From PZPK01 sp965230795 (GTDB lineage Bacteria > Pseudomonadota > Gammaproteobacteria > Pseudomonadales > Oleiphilaceae): 64,000 bases of DNA. A program made the position numbers and the translations under genes. Below the pieces are notes generated by a model. It was given only the letters and a program-made list of their open reading frames with translations, was not told the origin of the DNA and did not search any database. Positions 23,723 through 31,661 of this stretch are shown piece by piece (position 1 is the stretch's first letter; each line of letters begins with the position of its first letter). The stretch covers positions 1,488,001 through 1,552,000 of the forward strand of contig OZ246020.1 of NCBI GenBank assembly GCA_965230795.1, written 5' to 3'.

Positions 23723-25544
23723 CAGGCTCACTCGCATCCGTATTGGCGCCCTTACCAGCACCCATACCCGCACCATCTCGCTGGCGGGCCTGTTCGCGCT
23801 CATAGCGTTCGCGTTCCTGTTCACTGGCTTTGACCAGAGACAAGTCATCGGTGTAGAGCGGTACATGCACGATCTCTTTCTTGATGATCTCAACGGGCTT
23901 ATCCACCATGACAACGCGATCCACGGGAATCTCCTTGATCACCTCTTTCATACGGGGTTGTCTCAACAGTCGACGGCGATGGATCAGGTAGCGACGAAAA
24001 CTGTTAATGGCTTTGAGCAGGGCCGAGACGCGACTGTCCTGGTCGACGTGACTGGGAATTTTGGGGTCTCGAATAACATAGGAGGCGAGCGCGAGCAGAA
24101 TACCGGTTACAGCAATCAACAGGGCCAGACTGCCGAACCAAAGGGTGGCGATAAACATCACATCGGCACGGTCCAGATCCGCCGCGGACTCCTTGCCGTA
24201 CCACCACTGGGCCATGCGATACACCTGATTGTCACCGACCTTGACATTGATCTTGTTGCGCAGCTGTACCCGTTCCTGCTTCATGGCCAACAGCTGTGCA
24301 TCCAGTTCGTCGATCAGTTCTTCATTGCGGGCTAGCTTGTCGAACTCTTCGTCACGGATGCGCTCGTTCTCCGCCTGTTGTTGAGCGAACTGTTCCTCGA
24401 CCCGGCTCAGTTCCTTCAGGTGACCGGACACGGCTCGTTCCACATCCTTGTCGCGCGCGCCCAGGCTTTTACTGAGTTCAAGGGACAGGGACTTGATGCG
24501 CTGGTCGATGCCATTGATCCGCGACTGATAGCGACTGTTCACCTGCTCCTGATTGTTCTGGTACTGCTGTCTTAAACTATCCTGGCGATTGGAATCAGAC
24601 AGGGTATTGAGCTGGGAACGAATTGATTCAACCTTGTCTATTTGCTGTGCAATCTGGCTGTCATAGCGCTTGCGCACGCTGTTCTCACTGAAGAAGCCTG
24701 CGTCTTCAATCTCACGTTCTGCTTTCTGCTTCAGTGCATCCAGGTTTTCCTGTTCACGCAGAAGTTGTTGTTGCAAGCTGCGACGCTGGGTTTCCAGTTC
24801 GGCGAGAGAGTTGTCGCGCATGGCACCCAGTTCCTGCTGCAAGCGTTCCAGCTCTCGCTGGCGTTCCTGTCGAACGGCCGCCAGCTGGGCACGTTGATCA
24901 TCGAGCTGATCCTGCAAACTCTTGATATATTCTGTCTGGGTTGCGGCGCGCAGGGCCTGAATACGATCCTGGATAATCTCGGCCTGGCGATTACGCTCTT
25001 CCGAGATAATGGCATGGCGCTGACTGTAGTCCCGCTCAATTTTGGAGGAGGTGAGGCTGGCCAGTTTGTCCCGCTGTTCTTCCAGAGGCGCGATTTCCTC
25101 TTCCACCGCCACCAGTTCTTTTTTGAACTTATCGATGGAAAAAATCAGGGCATGAAAGTTTCGCTCGAATCCATTCAGGGCGGACTCAAAGGTAATAAAG
25201 GCCAAAAATATCAGACCAGCGCCAAATACGAATTTCCAGCGGGTTTTGGTGGTTTTGTAGGCCGCTTCCACAAAGGGAATTTTGGTGGCTTCCACCGCCG
25301 CGACCATAATGAAAGGCAACATGGCGATGACAATATTGGTGTAGTGGGCAATGCCCAGCTGACCTTCGAAATTGGCCTCCAGCTCGGCAAAGGACGTCAT
25401 GCCCTGCATCAATGCGATCGCCAGACCGATGGTGACGGCCAGAATTTCAACGGCCCAGGCAAACCAGATCAGTTTCTTGCCGGTCGCCTCGCGTTCGGGG
25501 CTCAGTGGTGGATAGGCGGGTTGGCTGTTAACTTCTACGGACAT
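23715..25544 (-). CDS. Long coiled-coil inner-membrane protein (609 aa)
   Basis: An uncharacterised protein with a clear architecture. Three N-terminal helices (about 25-47, 69-87, 104-121) are followed by a long charged coiled coil (about 137-440, rich in E/Q/R with heptads such as LQQELGAMRDNSLAELETQ). A fourth helix is at about 463-490, then a basic region and a low-complexity tail (REQARQRDGAGMGAGKGAN). The coiled coil lies between membrane segments, so both ends are anchored. The DUF4407 group has a similar layout, but I cannot confirm membership. It is translationally coupled to the 203-residue gene. A scaffold or mechanical role is plausible. Confidence 0.6.
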   Translation of the reverse strand: MSVEVNSQPAYPPLSPEREATGKKLIWFAWAVEILAVTIGLAIALMQGMTSFAELEANFEGQLGIAHYTNIVIAMLPFIMVAAVEATKIPFVEAAYKTTKTRWKFVFGAGLIFLAFITFESALNGFERNFHALIFSIDKFKKELVAVEEEIAPLEEQRDKLASLTSSKIERDYSQRHAIISEERNRQAEIIQDRIQALRAATQTEYIKSLQDQLDDQRAQLAAVRQERQRELERLQQELGAMRDNSLAELETQRRSLQQQLLREQENLDALKQKAEREIEDAGFFSENSVRKRYDSQIAQQIDKVESIRSQLNTLSDSNRQDSLRQQYQNNQEQVNSRYQSRINGIDQRIKSLSLELSKSLGARDKDVERAVSGHLKELSRVEEQFAQQQAENERIRDEEFDKLARNEELIDELDAQLLAMKQERVQLRNKINVKVGDNQVYRMAQWWYGKESAADLDRADVMFIATLWFGSLALLIAVTGILLALASYVIRDPKIPSHVDQDSRVSALLKAINSFRRYLIHRRRLLRQPRMKEVIKEIPVDRVVMVDKPVEIIKKEIVHVPLYTDDLSLVKASEQERERYEREQARQRDGAGMGAGKGANTDASEPDA

Positions 25545-25721
25545 CGATCGACCTTATTGTTATTGGATACAATGTGCTGCGGTGTCAGGCATTGGCGCGA
25601 GCTGGGCCCGGCATGGCATAGTGTTGGGAAGCTGGAACACTGGCCAGTCTAATTTGGGTACCAAGTCTGCAGAACGATGACAATTCATTTCAGGAACAAA
25701 GCATCATTCATTCATTCGCCT

Positions 25722-26729
25722 ATGCATCGCGCGAGGCTAACCATAAACAATATTGTGGCAACTGTCATGATATGCCTGCTGAGCTTGAGTATTGCCGCAT
25801 GTTCCCAGATGGAAAAACGGGACCCACCCACGTATGAAACGCTGCTGGAGCCAGAGACAGCCAACAACAATGAGCCTGATGTCGAGGCAGAATCTTCCGA
25901 GTCGTTTTCTCGGGATCCACTGGAGCACGAGCAAGCGGCTATTCAAGAAGGTCCGCAGACACGGATCACTTCTGCATCGGAAGCGGATGATAGTGATGAG
26001 ATCAAAGTCATGAGCGATGTGTCGCCGACACTCGAATTATCTGAAGAGTCGCAATCTGAACCGGAACAGGGTGAGTCAACCCGTCCAGCGTTACCCGGCG
26101 AAGCTCCCAAACCGGGGGGAGCTAGCGCAGAAATGCCGCCGATGACTGAGCCGGATATCGCGCCTGACGACTACAGTTTGCCTTTCGATGAGCCCAAGAG
26201 TGACCCGCGAAAACAGCCAGCGTCGGCTCATCGAAGCGCAAGTGAGAAAGCGGAATCTGCCAGGGCATCGCAATCGCAATCAAACAAACCAGCGGAATCA
26301 CATTCCCGTGCGGATAGTGCGAAGCGGGAAGAGCCCGGTGGGCCCAAACCCGACGAACTCTCGCACAGTGATCCCGCACCCGATGATCCCGAGCCTGCTG
26401 GCTCGGCCAGTGACTCGGAAAAGCGGGAGCAGTCGTTACCTGCTACGCAGGAAGATAAACCGGACGAAGAGTCCGGTTCAGTAGCCGTCAGCCTAGCGGA
26501 GCCTTTGGCATCAGAAGGTGGTCATGACAAGACATCAGAGAAAAGCGGGTCGCCGGAAACAGAGCAAGCGGGTGAGGGCGCTGGGACTGAATTGAAGCCT
26601 GGCGAAGATGCCAAAGGTGGCGAAGTCGAATCGGATGGTATCGGCCCCGGGCTTCCCGGACCCTACCAAGGATATGGCTCGGGACGCTCGGTGCAGTGGA
26701 ATATGCAGCGGCCCCCAAAAGGGGAGTAG
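25722..26729 (+). CDS. Acidic low-complexity lipoprotein
   Basis: A 335-residue lipoprotein. The signal from ATG 25722 is 26 residues long with the lipobox SIAAC (Cys27); the upstream ATG at 25677 would give an over-long signal. The mature part is almost entirely disordered: Glu/Ser/Pro/Asp-rich repeats (ESGSVAVSLAEPLASEGG and similar) ending in a Gly/Pro-rich tail (GPGLPGPYQGYGSG). There is no recognisable domain, so it may be a stalk or periplasmic spacer. It is divergent from the coiled-coil gene and ends 40 bp before repeat B. Confidence 0.6.
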   Translation: MHRARLTINNIVATVMICLLSLSIAACSQMEKRDPPTYETLLEPETANNNEPDVEAESSESFSRDPLEHEQAAIQEGPQTRITSASEADDSDEIKVMSDVSPTLELSEESQSEPEQGESTRPALPGEAPKPGGASAEMPPMTEPDIAPDDYSLPFDEPKSDPRKQPASAHRSASEKAESARASQSQSNKPAESHSRADSAKREEPGGPKPDELSHSDPAPDDPEPAGSASDSEKREQSLPATQEDKPDEESGSVAVSLAEPLASEGGHDKTSEKSGSPETEQAGEGAGTELKPGEDAKGGEVESDGIGPGLPGPYQGYGSGRSVQWNMQRPPKGE

Positions 26730-26768
26730 TGGTTTTGTTTTTTTTGTTTGCTCGCGGAGCAGCTGAGT

Positions 26769-27520
26769 CTTCTTTTCTTCGCTTTTGCACGCGGAATTTT
26801 CCTCCCTCCTTTGTCTAGATACACATTTCTTTTCTTCCCTTTTGTACGCGCAAAAGCGAAGCGGAAAAGCGCGCCCCCGGTTCATGGCCGCTTCGCGATA
26901 CCTTCGCGTCTTGGCGAAATCAGCGCGCTGACAAACTCGCCTGCGGCTCAGACATGCCAGCGCTTGAATCTGATTTCCCCTACATCGCTCAGCCATTCAC
27001 AGGGGTGGATGTCCAATCGGCTTATTTCTTGCCAACATGTTTAATCGGCAGCCCGTTAAGTTAGATCGCCTACCCTTTTCAGATCCTCTGTCTGGCTGAA
27101 AGAGCACAGCATTGAATGGACATAAGTCTCTGGATGTTTGAGTCTAATTTCCCAGCGCCACTAAGCCTTTCACAGTGGCTGGATGTCCAATCGAGTCATG
27201 TCCTGCACGAGCGTTTCATCGTCAGCCAATTAAGTTAGATATCCCACCCTTTTCCGACCCTCTGTCTGGCTGAGGGAGCGCAGCATTGAATGGATATAAG
27301 GCTGTGGGTGTCTGATCCGCAGGCGAGTTTCCACAGCCGCCATTCAGTGCAAGCGAGCGAAGGTATTGCGAAGCAACCAGACAGTGGCGTCGTGATTTTT
27401 GCGCCGCGTTTGCATCAAGGCAAATGCGGCAAAGATATGACCGCGTGCAAAAGGGAAGAAAAGAAACCTGTATCAAGACAAAGGCGGGGAAGTCCGCGCG
27501 CAAAAGGGAAGAAAAGCAAC
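26769..27520. repeat. Repeat cluster B: tandem pair with an internal deletion
   Basis: Same family as clusters A and C. A full left half (about 26862-27060) joins a right half that breaks off after GGATGTTTGAG (about 27142). A shortened left half (from about 27144) and a complete right half (about 27226-27400) follow. This looks like a tandem dimer that lost its middle. The right edge has two successive inverted modules (TTTGCATCAAGGCAAATGCGG ... CAAAAGGGAAGAAAAG, then a second ending at 27520). It fills the convergent gap between the acidic lipoprotein and the CHASE4-GGDEF gene; nothing else is visible there. Confidence 0.9.
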
Positions 27521-27543
27521 TTATGCTGAAAGCATAAAAACCA

Positions 27544-29139
27544 TCACCCCGTTGAGTACTGATTCCGACCATTGCTTTTGGCCTGGTAAAGCGCCCCGTC
27601 GGCTTTGGACATGAGGTCCTTGAGGCTGAGTTCATCCCTTGCGTGGCTGCCGCCAATGCCGCAGCTGATCGTGACAAACTTGCTCGTCGGAGATAGTCGA
27701 TGGGGGATTTCCAGATTCTCCACGTCTTTAACGATTCGCGCCGCTACCGCTTCGGCCTCTTCCCCATTGGTCTTGGGTAATACGATCAGGAATTCTTCGC
27801 CGCCAAAGCGCGCAACCAGGTCATTGCGTTTGTTCGCCGAGCGTTCCAGTGCTGCGGCTACTTCCTTGAGCGCGGCATCACCGCTGGAGTGGCCATAGTG
27901 GTCGTTGTAGGACTTGAAATGATCGATATCGCAGATCAGTACCGACAGGGCCTCTTCATTGTCTTTGGCCAGCTCCCACTGTTCTTCCAGATAGAGTTGT
28001 CCGCGACGCCGGTTGGCTATATTGGTGAGTTCATCTTTCAGGGATAGTTCCCGCAACTCAATCGTGCGCTTTCTTAACTGATCGATGACCTCGCAGAAAC
28101 GACGTCCGAGATGACCAATCTCGTCTCGTGGTAATGAAGGTTTATCGATTTCTTCCGTGTCGGTGGCTTCGGTCACCACTGAGATAAAGGCATCCAGTTT
28201 GCGAATAGGCCGGACAATAAGTGCGAAGATAAGCCACGTGAATAGAATCACCGCTAAAGCCAAGCCTACCAATGTATATATAAGGTTGTGTGACAAGGTA
28301 GCCTGGACCAGTGGCATCACCTCCCGTTCCAGCTGCATTTCCAGAATTACGGAAGGTTTACCGGCTATATCTTTCAGCAGGGCATAGGCAAGCAGGTAGT
28401 CGTCGGACAGATAATCCACATACATGTCATTTGTGTCGATCATTTGCTGGCGGGCATAGCTCAGGCGTGGCGCAATGTTGGGGCCCGCAAGCGATTGCAG
28501 GCTGAAGGCTGTATTGGTAATGGTGTGCAGGTTTTGCAGGAGTTTTCCCTGTACCAGTCGGCCCATTACCAGTACGCCTCTGGGTTCTTCATGATAATCC
28601 GAGTCGACAATCGGGTAGGTGCTGATCAACATCACGCCGGCATCGGTATTGATCAGACCGGAAAAATTATGCAGGTCCGCATCGGGATGGGAGGAGGTTA
28701 GTTGATTCAGAAAATTCTTCGCTGGCGCTTGGTTTAACGGCAGCTGAGATAGATGTAGGGGCAAGCCTTTCTCGTGGTTCCAGGTTTTTCCCCAGACCAC
28801 TTCGTAATTCAGGTTATAGAAGAAAAATGCATCGAGCCTGAGGATCCGGAGACTACTATCGCTCAGATTGGAGTTAACGTAGCGTTCATTCCGGTTCTGT
28901 ACAAATTCATAGGTGTCATCCCACACCGCCCAATCCAGAGCCAACAGCTTGAGTCCGTTGGCCTCGTGCTTGAGAACCGAGCGCACCCGTTCAATCTCCT
29001 TTGCGGTGTTATGCGCCTCAATTTCTTTGGCCAGTGGAGAGAAAACCTGATAGAAATTGAACAAGTGCATCAACCACATGAGCAGCAGAAACAGAGCGCT
29101 GGCTAAACTGAGTTTGAGCCATAGAGAATACTGATGCAT
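27544..29139 (-). CDS. CHASE4-HAMP-GGDEF diguanylate cyclase
   Basis: A 531-residue membrane sensor. TM1 is at about 8-30, followed by a periplasmic CHASE4-type domain (LDWAVWDDTYEFVQNRNERY, about 65-85). TM2 is at about 285-308, with HAMP (FALIVRPIRKLDAFISVV) and GGDEF after it. The active site is GGEEF (ARFGGEEFLIVLP), so it should make c-di-GMP. The I-site is altered, KRND instead of RxxD, so product inhibition may be weak. I use the ATG at 29139 (GTGGAG seven bases upstream) rather than 29154. The gene is bracketed by repeats B and C. Confidence 0.85.
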   Translation of the reverse strand: MHQYSLWLKLSLASALFLLLMWLMHLFNFYQVFSPLAKEIEAHNTAKEIERVRSVLKHEANGLKLLALDWAVWDDTYEFVQNRNERYVNSNLSDSSLRILRLDAFFFYNLNYEVVWGKTWNHEKGLPLHLSQLPLNQAPAKNFLNQLTSSHPDADLHNFSGLINTDAGVMLISTYPIVDSDYHEEPRGVLVMGRLVQGKLLQNLHTITNTAFSLQSLAGPNIAPRLSYARQQMIDTNDMYVDYLSDDYLLAYALLKDIAGKPSVILEMQLEREVMPLVQATLSHNLIYTLVGLALAVILFTWLIFALIVRPIRKLDAFISVVTEATDTEEIDKPSLPRDEIGHLGRRFCEVIDQLRKRTIELRELSLKDELTNIANRRRGQLYLEEQWELAKDNEEALSVLICDIDHFKSYNDHYGHSSGDAALKEVAAALERSANKRNDLVARFGGEEFLIVLPKTNGEEAEAVAARIVKDVENLEIPHRLSPTSKFVTISCGIGGSHARDELSLKDLMSKADGALYQAKSNGRNQYSTG

Positions 29140-29279
29140 GTTTGCACTCCACATACATGATCACGTAGAACAAGCATAGTTTAGATCTGCGGAATCGGGA
29201 GCAATTCTGTTTTTGTATCGAGTTTCTTTTCTTCCCTTTTGCACACGGAGTTACCTTTCCTCCTTTGTCTTGATGCAAA

Positions 29280-29337
29280 TTTCTTTTCTTCCCTTTTGCA
29301 CACGATAGGCTCTTTGCCGCATTTGCCTTGATGCAAA
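29280..29337 (+). repeat. Left terminal inverted module of element C
   Basis: 58 bp that are the exact reverse complement of 29746-29803, base for base. Key parts are TTTCTTTTCTTCCC, GCACACG, a short centre (ATAGGCT) and TTTGCCGCATTTGCCTTGA. The adjacent outer module 29223-29279 shares the two ends but has a different centre. Confidence 0.95.
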
Positions 29338-29745
29338 GACTTTCCTTCCCTTTTGCACGCGCAAAAGCGAAGCGGAAAAGCGCGCCCCCGGTTCATGGCC
29401 GCTTTGCGGTGCCTTCGCGTCTCGGCAAAATCCGCGCGCTGACAAACTCGCCTTTGGCTCAGACATGCCAGCGCTTGACTCTGATTTTCCCTGCGCGGCT
29501 CAGCCATTCACAGGGGTGGGTGTCCAATCGGCTTATCTCCTGCACGAGCGTTTCATCGACAGCCTGTTAAGTTAAAGCTCCCACCCTTTCCCGACCCTTT
29601 GTCTGGCTGAGAAAGCGATGCATTGAATGGAAGTAAGGCTGTGGGTGTTTGAGCCGCAGGCGAGTTTCCACAGCCACCATTTAATGCAAGCGAACGAGGG
29701 TATTGCGAAGCAACCAGACAGTGGCGTCGTGATTTTTGCGCCGCG

Positions 29746-29803
29746 TTTGCATCAAGGCAAATGCGGCAAAGAGCCTATCGTGTGCAAAAGGGAAGAAAAG
29801 AAA
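29746..29803 (-). repeat. Right terminal inverted module of element C
   Basis: Exact reverse complement of 29280-29337 over 58 bp, 408 bp away from it. A perfect match this long between the two ends, while the cores differ between copies, points to recent inversion-type gene conversion, recent insertion, or selection for pairing of the two ends in RNA or DNA. Confidence 0.95.
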
Positions 29804-29879
29804 CTTGTATCAAGAGAAATAAAGGATGGATGAAGCGAGAGAGGTACGAGAAAAATGATCACCTCACTCAATAGCGACG

Positions 29880-30794
29880 CTAGCTACCCTTCACCGGACA
29901 GTGCTTCTTCAACTGTTCCCGAAACAGATCCATCAACAACTCAATATTATTCAGGCCTGCGTAATTGGGACGGATAATCAAAGCAATCTTGCGGTGGGGG
30001 CCGGGTTCATTCAGATGCACAGCCTTCAGCTCGGAGCTGCCGGAGACCAGCTGATCCAGTGCCATCTGCGGAACGAGTGTGGTGCCAATGCGTCCGGCCA
30101 CCATTTGAATCAGGGTGTACAGGCTGGTTGAGCCGAAGCTTTGGTCGGTTTCAGGAGAACTGAGCTTGCATGCCGCGAGGGCGTGGTCTTTGAGGCAATG
30201 GCCATCTTTTAACAGCATGAGCCGTGCCTGTTCCAGCTCATCGCTGGTGATTTCTTCCTGCGCAGCATGGTCTTCTTCCTTGTGCGCAACCCAATAAAAA
30301 TCTTCCTGCCAGAACTCGAAAGCCAGGAGCCCTTCCATCGCATAGGGCAGGGCGAGAATCGCGGTGTCGATTTCGCCACTGCGCACCATCTCTGTGAGCA
30401 CGTGAGATTGTTCTTCGACGATTTTCAGTTGGAACTCCGGATAGCGTTTGCGCAGCTCCGGCAGAACCTTTGGCAGAAAGTAGGGACCAATGGTCGGAAT
30501 CACGCCAATAGTCATCGGGTAGCTCAACGGATCTTTCTGACTGCGAGCGACCTGATAGAGATCGTCGACTTCCAACATGATCTGCTGGGCCTTTTCCAGG
30601 ATCTGCTTGCCCAGTGGCGTGACCAGAACCTTCTTGTTGTCGCGCTCGAACACCTGGATGCCTAACTGTTTCTCCAGCTCATGAATCGCCGTACTCAAGG
30701 CCGATTGTGAGACCGAGCAGAGTTCAGCGGCTTGCTTGAAATGCATGGTTTTTTCAACGGCCAGGGCGTAGTTGAGCTGCTTTAGGGAGATCAT
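29880..30794 (-). CDS. oxyR: OxyR, peroxide-sensing LysR-family regulator
   Basis: A 304-residue LysR protein. The helix-turn-helix is in FKQAAELCSVSQSALSTAI (about 19-37), and the effector domain carries the redox pair Cys200 and Cys209 in LKDGHCLKDHALAACK. The nine-residue spacing matches E. coli Cys199/Cys208. Peroxide oxidises the pair and converts it to an activator of ahpC, ahpF, dps and others. It is divergent from ahpC, with an ATAG-N7-CTAT half-site in between, so mutual control is expected. Its stop lies 53 bp from repeat C. Confidence 0.95.
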   Translation of the reverse strand: MISLKQLNYALAVEKTMHFKQAAELCSVSQSALSTAIHELEKQLGIQVFERDNKKVLVTPLGKQILEKAQQIMLEVDDLYQVARSQKDPLSYPMTIGVIPTIGPYFLPKVLPELRKRYPEFQLKIVEEQSHVLTEMVRSGEIDTAILALPYAMEGLLAFEFWQEDFYWVAHKEEDHAAQEEITSDELEQARLMLLKDGHCLKDHALAACKLSSPETDQSFGSTSLYTLIQMVAGRIGTTLVPQMALDQLVSGSSELKAVHLNEPGPHRKIALIIRPNYAGLNNIELLMDLFREQLKKHCPVKGS

Positions 30795-30823
30795 TGGGCT
30801 TCCGGGAATTTACGATCAAAAAA

Positions 30824-30838
30824 ATAGAATTAAGCTAT
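30824..30838. promoter_or_regulatory. Candidate OxyR-binding site between oxyR and ahpC
   Basis: ATAG, seven bases, CTAT (30824-30838) matches the outer bases of the known OxyR half-site. The second half-site expected seven bases further on is weak (about 30846-30860). It lies 30 bp upstream of the oxyR start and 140 bp upstream of ahpC, so it could serve both. Confidence 0.55.
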
Positions 30839-30978
30839 CAATTTAAATTGATTTATTGGAATTATCAAGAGCGTTAACCTTGTTCTCGCAGTCGGGAGGA
30901 AGCAAACGACTGCAAACAGCTTCTTAATGAATCCTTTGATTCAAACCTAAAGATCCAAATAAAGAGGAATGCTACAAC

Positions 30979-31542
30979 ATGGCAAAAATTAATCAGTCGA
31001 TCCCAGAGTTTAAAGCGGAAGCCTTTCACAACGGTGAGTTCAAGACCATCACGTCGGATGACGTAAAAGGGAAGTGGTCCATTTTCCTCTTTTACCCGGC
31101 TGACTTCACCTTCGTCTGCCCAACTGAGTTGGAAGACATGGCGAACCAGTATGACGAGCTGCAAAAGCTGGGTGTGGAAGTGTACTCCGTATCCACAGAC
31201 ACGCACTTCGTCCACAAAGCCTGGCATGACGCCAGTGAAGCCATCGGTAAGATCAAGTTTCCGATGATCGGTGACCCAACGGGCAAAATCACCCGCGGTT
31301 TCGATGTCATGATCGAAGAAGATGCGCTGGCGCTACGTGGTACTTTTCTGGCTGATCCGGAAGGCATTATCAAGGTTGCCGAGATTCACGATCTGGGCAT
31401 TGGTCGTTCTGCCAAAGACATGGTCCGTAAGGTGAAAGCCGCACAGTATGTGGCAACTCACGACGGGGAAGTATGTCCGGCAGCTTGGGAAGAAGGTCAG
31501 AAAACCCTGACGCCCAGCCTGGATCTCGTCGGCAAGATTTAA
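30979..31542 (+). CDS. ahpC: AhpC, alkyl hydroperoxide reductase peroxiredoxin
   Basis: A 187-residue typical 2-Cys peroxiredoxin. The peroxidatic Cys47 is in DFTFVCPTELEDMA and the resolving Cys is in DGEVCPAAWEEG near residue 166. It reduces H2O2 and organic peroxides and is recycled by AhpF. The length matches E. coli AhpC (187). An AAAGAGGAA ribosome-binding site precedes it. It is the first gene of the ahpC-ahpF-dps series, divergent from oxyR, and is presumably induced by peroxide. Confidence 0.97.
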   Translation: MAKINQSIPEFKAEAFHNGEFKTITSDDVKGKWSIFLFYPADFTFVCPTELEDMANQYDELQKLGVEVYSVSTDTHFVHKAWHDASEAIGKIKFPMIGDPTGKITRGFDVMIEEDALALRGTFLADPEGIIKVAEIHDLGIGRSAKDMVRKVKAAQYVATHDGEVCPAAWEEGQKTLTPSLDLVGKI

Positions 31543-31661
31543 GGCGACAGGCTACAGACCCAGCGGGCCGAGTCGCCCGCTGACGTCTCCCCCTACAAAC
31601 GAGTAGACATTTGGTTGTCGAAAAACCAGCAACAGGCGGATGGAACGGATAGGACAGATAC

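Larger units (their letters stand above)
29222..29827. repeat. Repeat cluster C: single complete element
   Basis: The cleanest copy. Two ~57-bp modules lie on the left (29223-29279 and 29280-29337): both begin TTTCTTTTCTTCCCTTTTGC and end CTTGATGCAAA, but differ in the middle. A single ~400-bp core (about 29357-29740) follows, then the inverse module (29746-29803) and a decayed second one to about 29827. The core matches A2 closely. It lies between the CHASE4-GGDEF start and the oxyR stop. The remaining gap (29140-29221 and 29828-29879) shows nothing else. Confidence 0.9.

Noticed and set aside
24642..25652. Plus-strand frame of 336 codons
   Set aside because: It lies opposite the coiled-coil gene, whose biased Glu/Gln/Arg codons leave the other strand open. 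The product is low-complexity Leu/Gln/Phe without a domain.
29222..29340. Iterated units in repeat C looked like a short CRISPR array
   Set aside because: Only two units, conserved ends with a very short variable centre, an inverted partner on the other side and no cas genes.
31563..31582. GC-rich hairpin between ahpC and ahpF as a terminator
   Set aside because: No T-run follows it; it may instead affect mRNA stability between the two genes.
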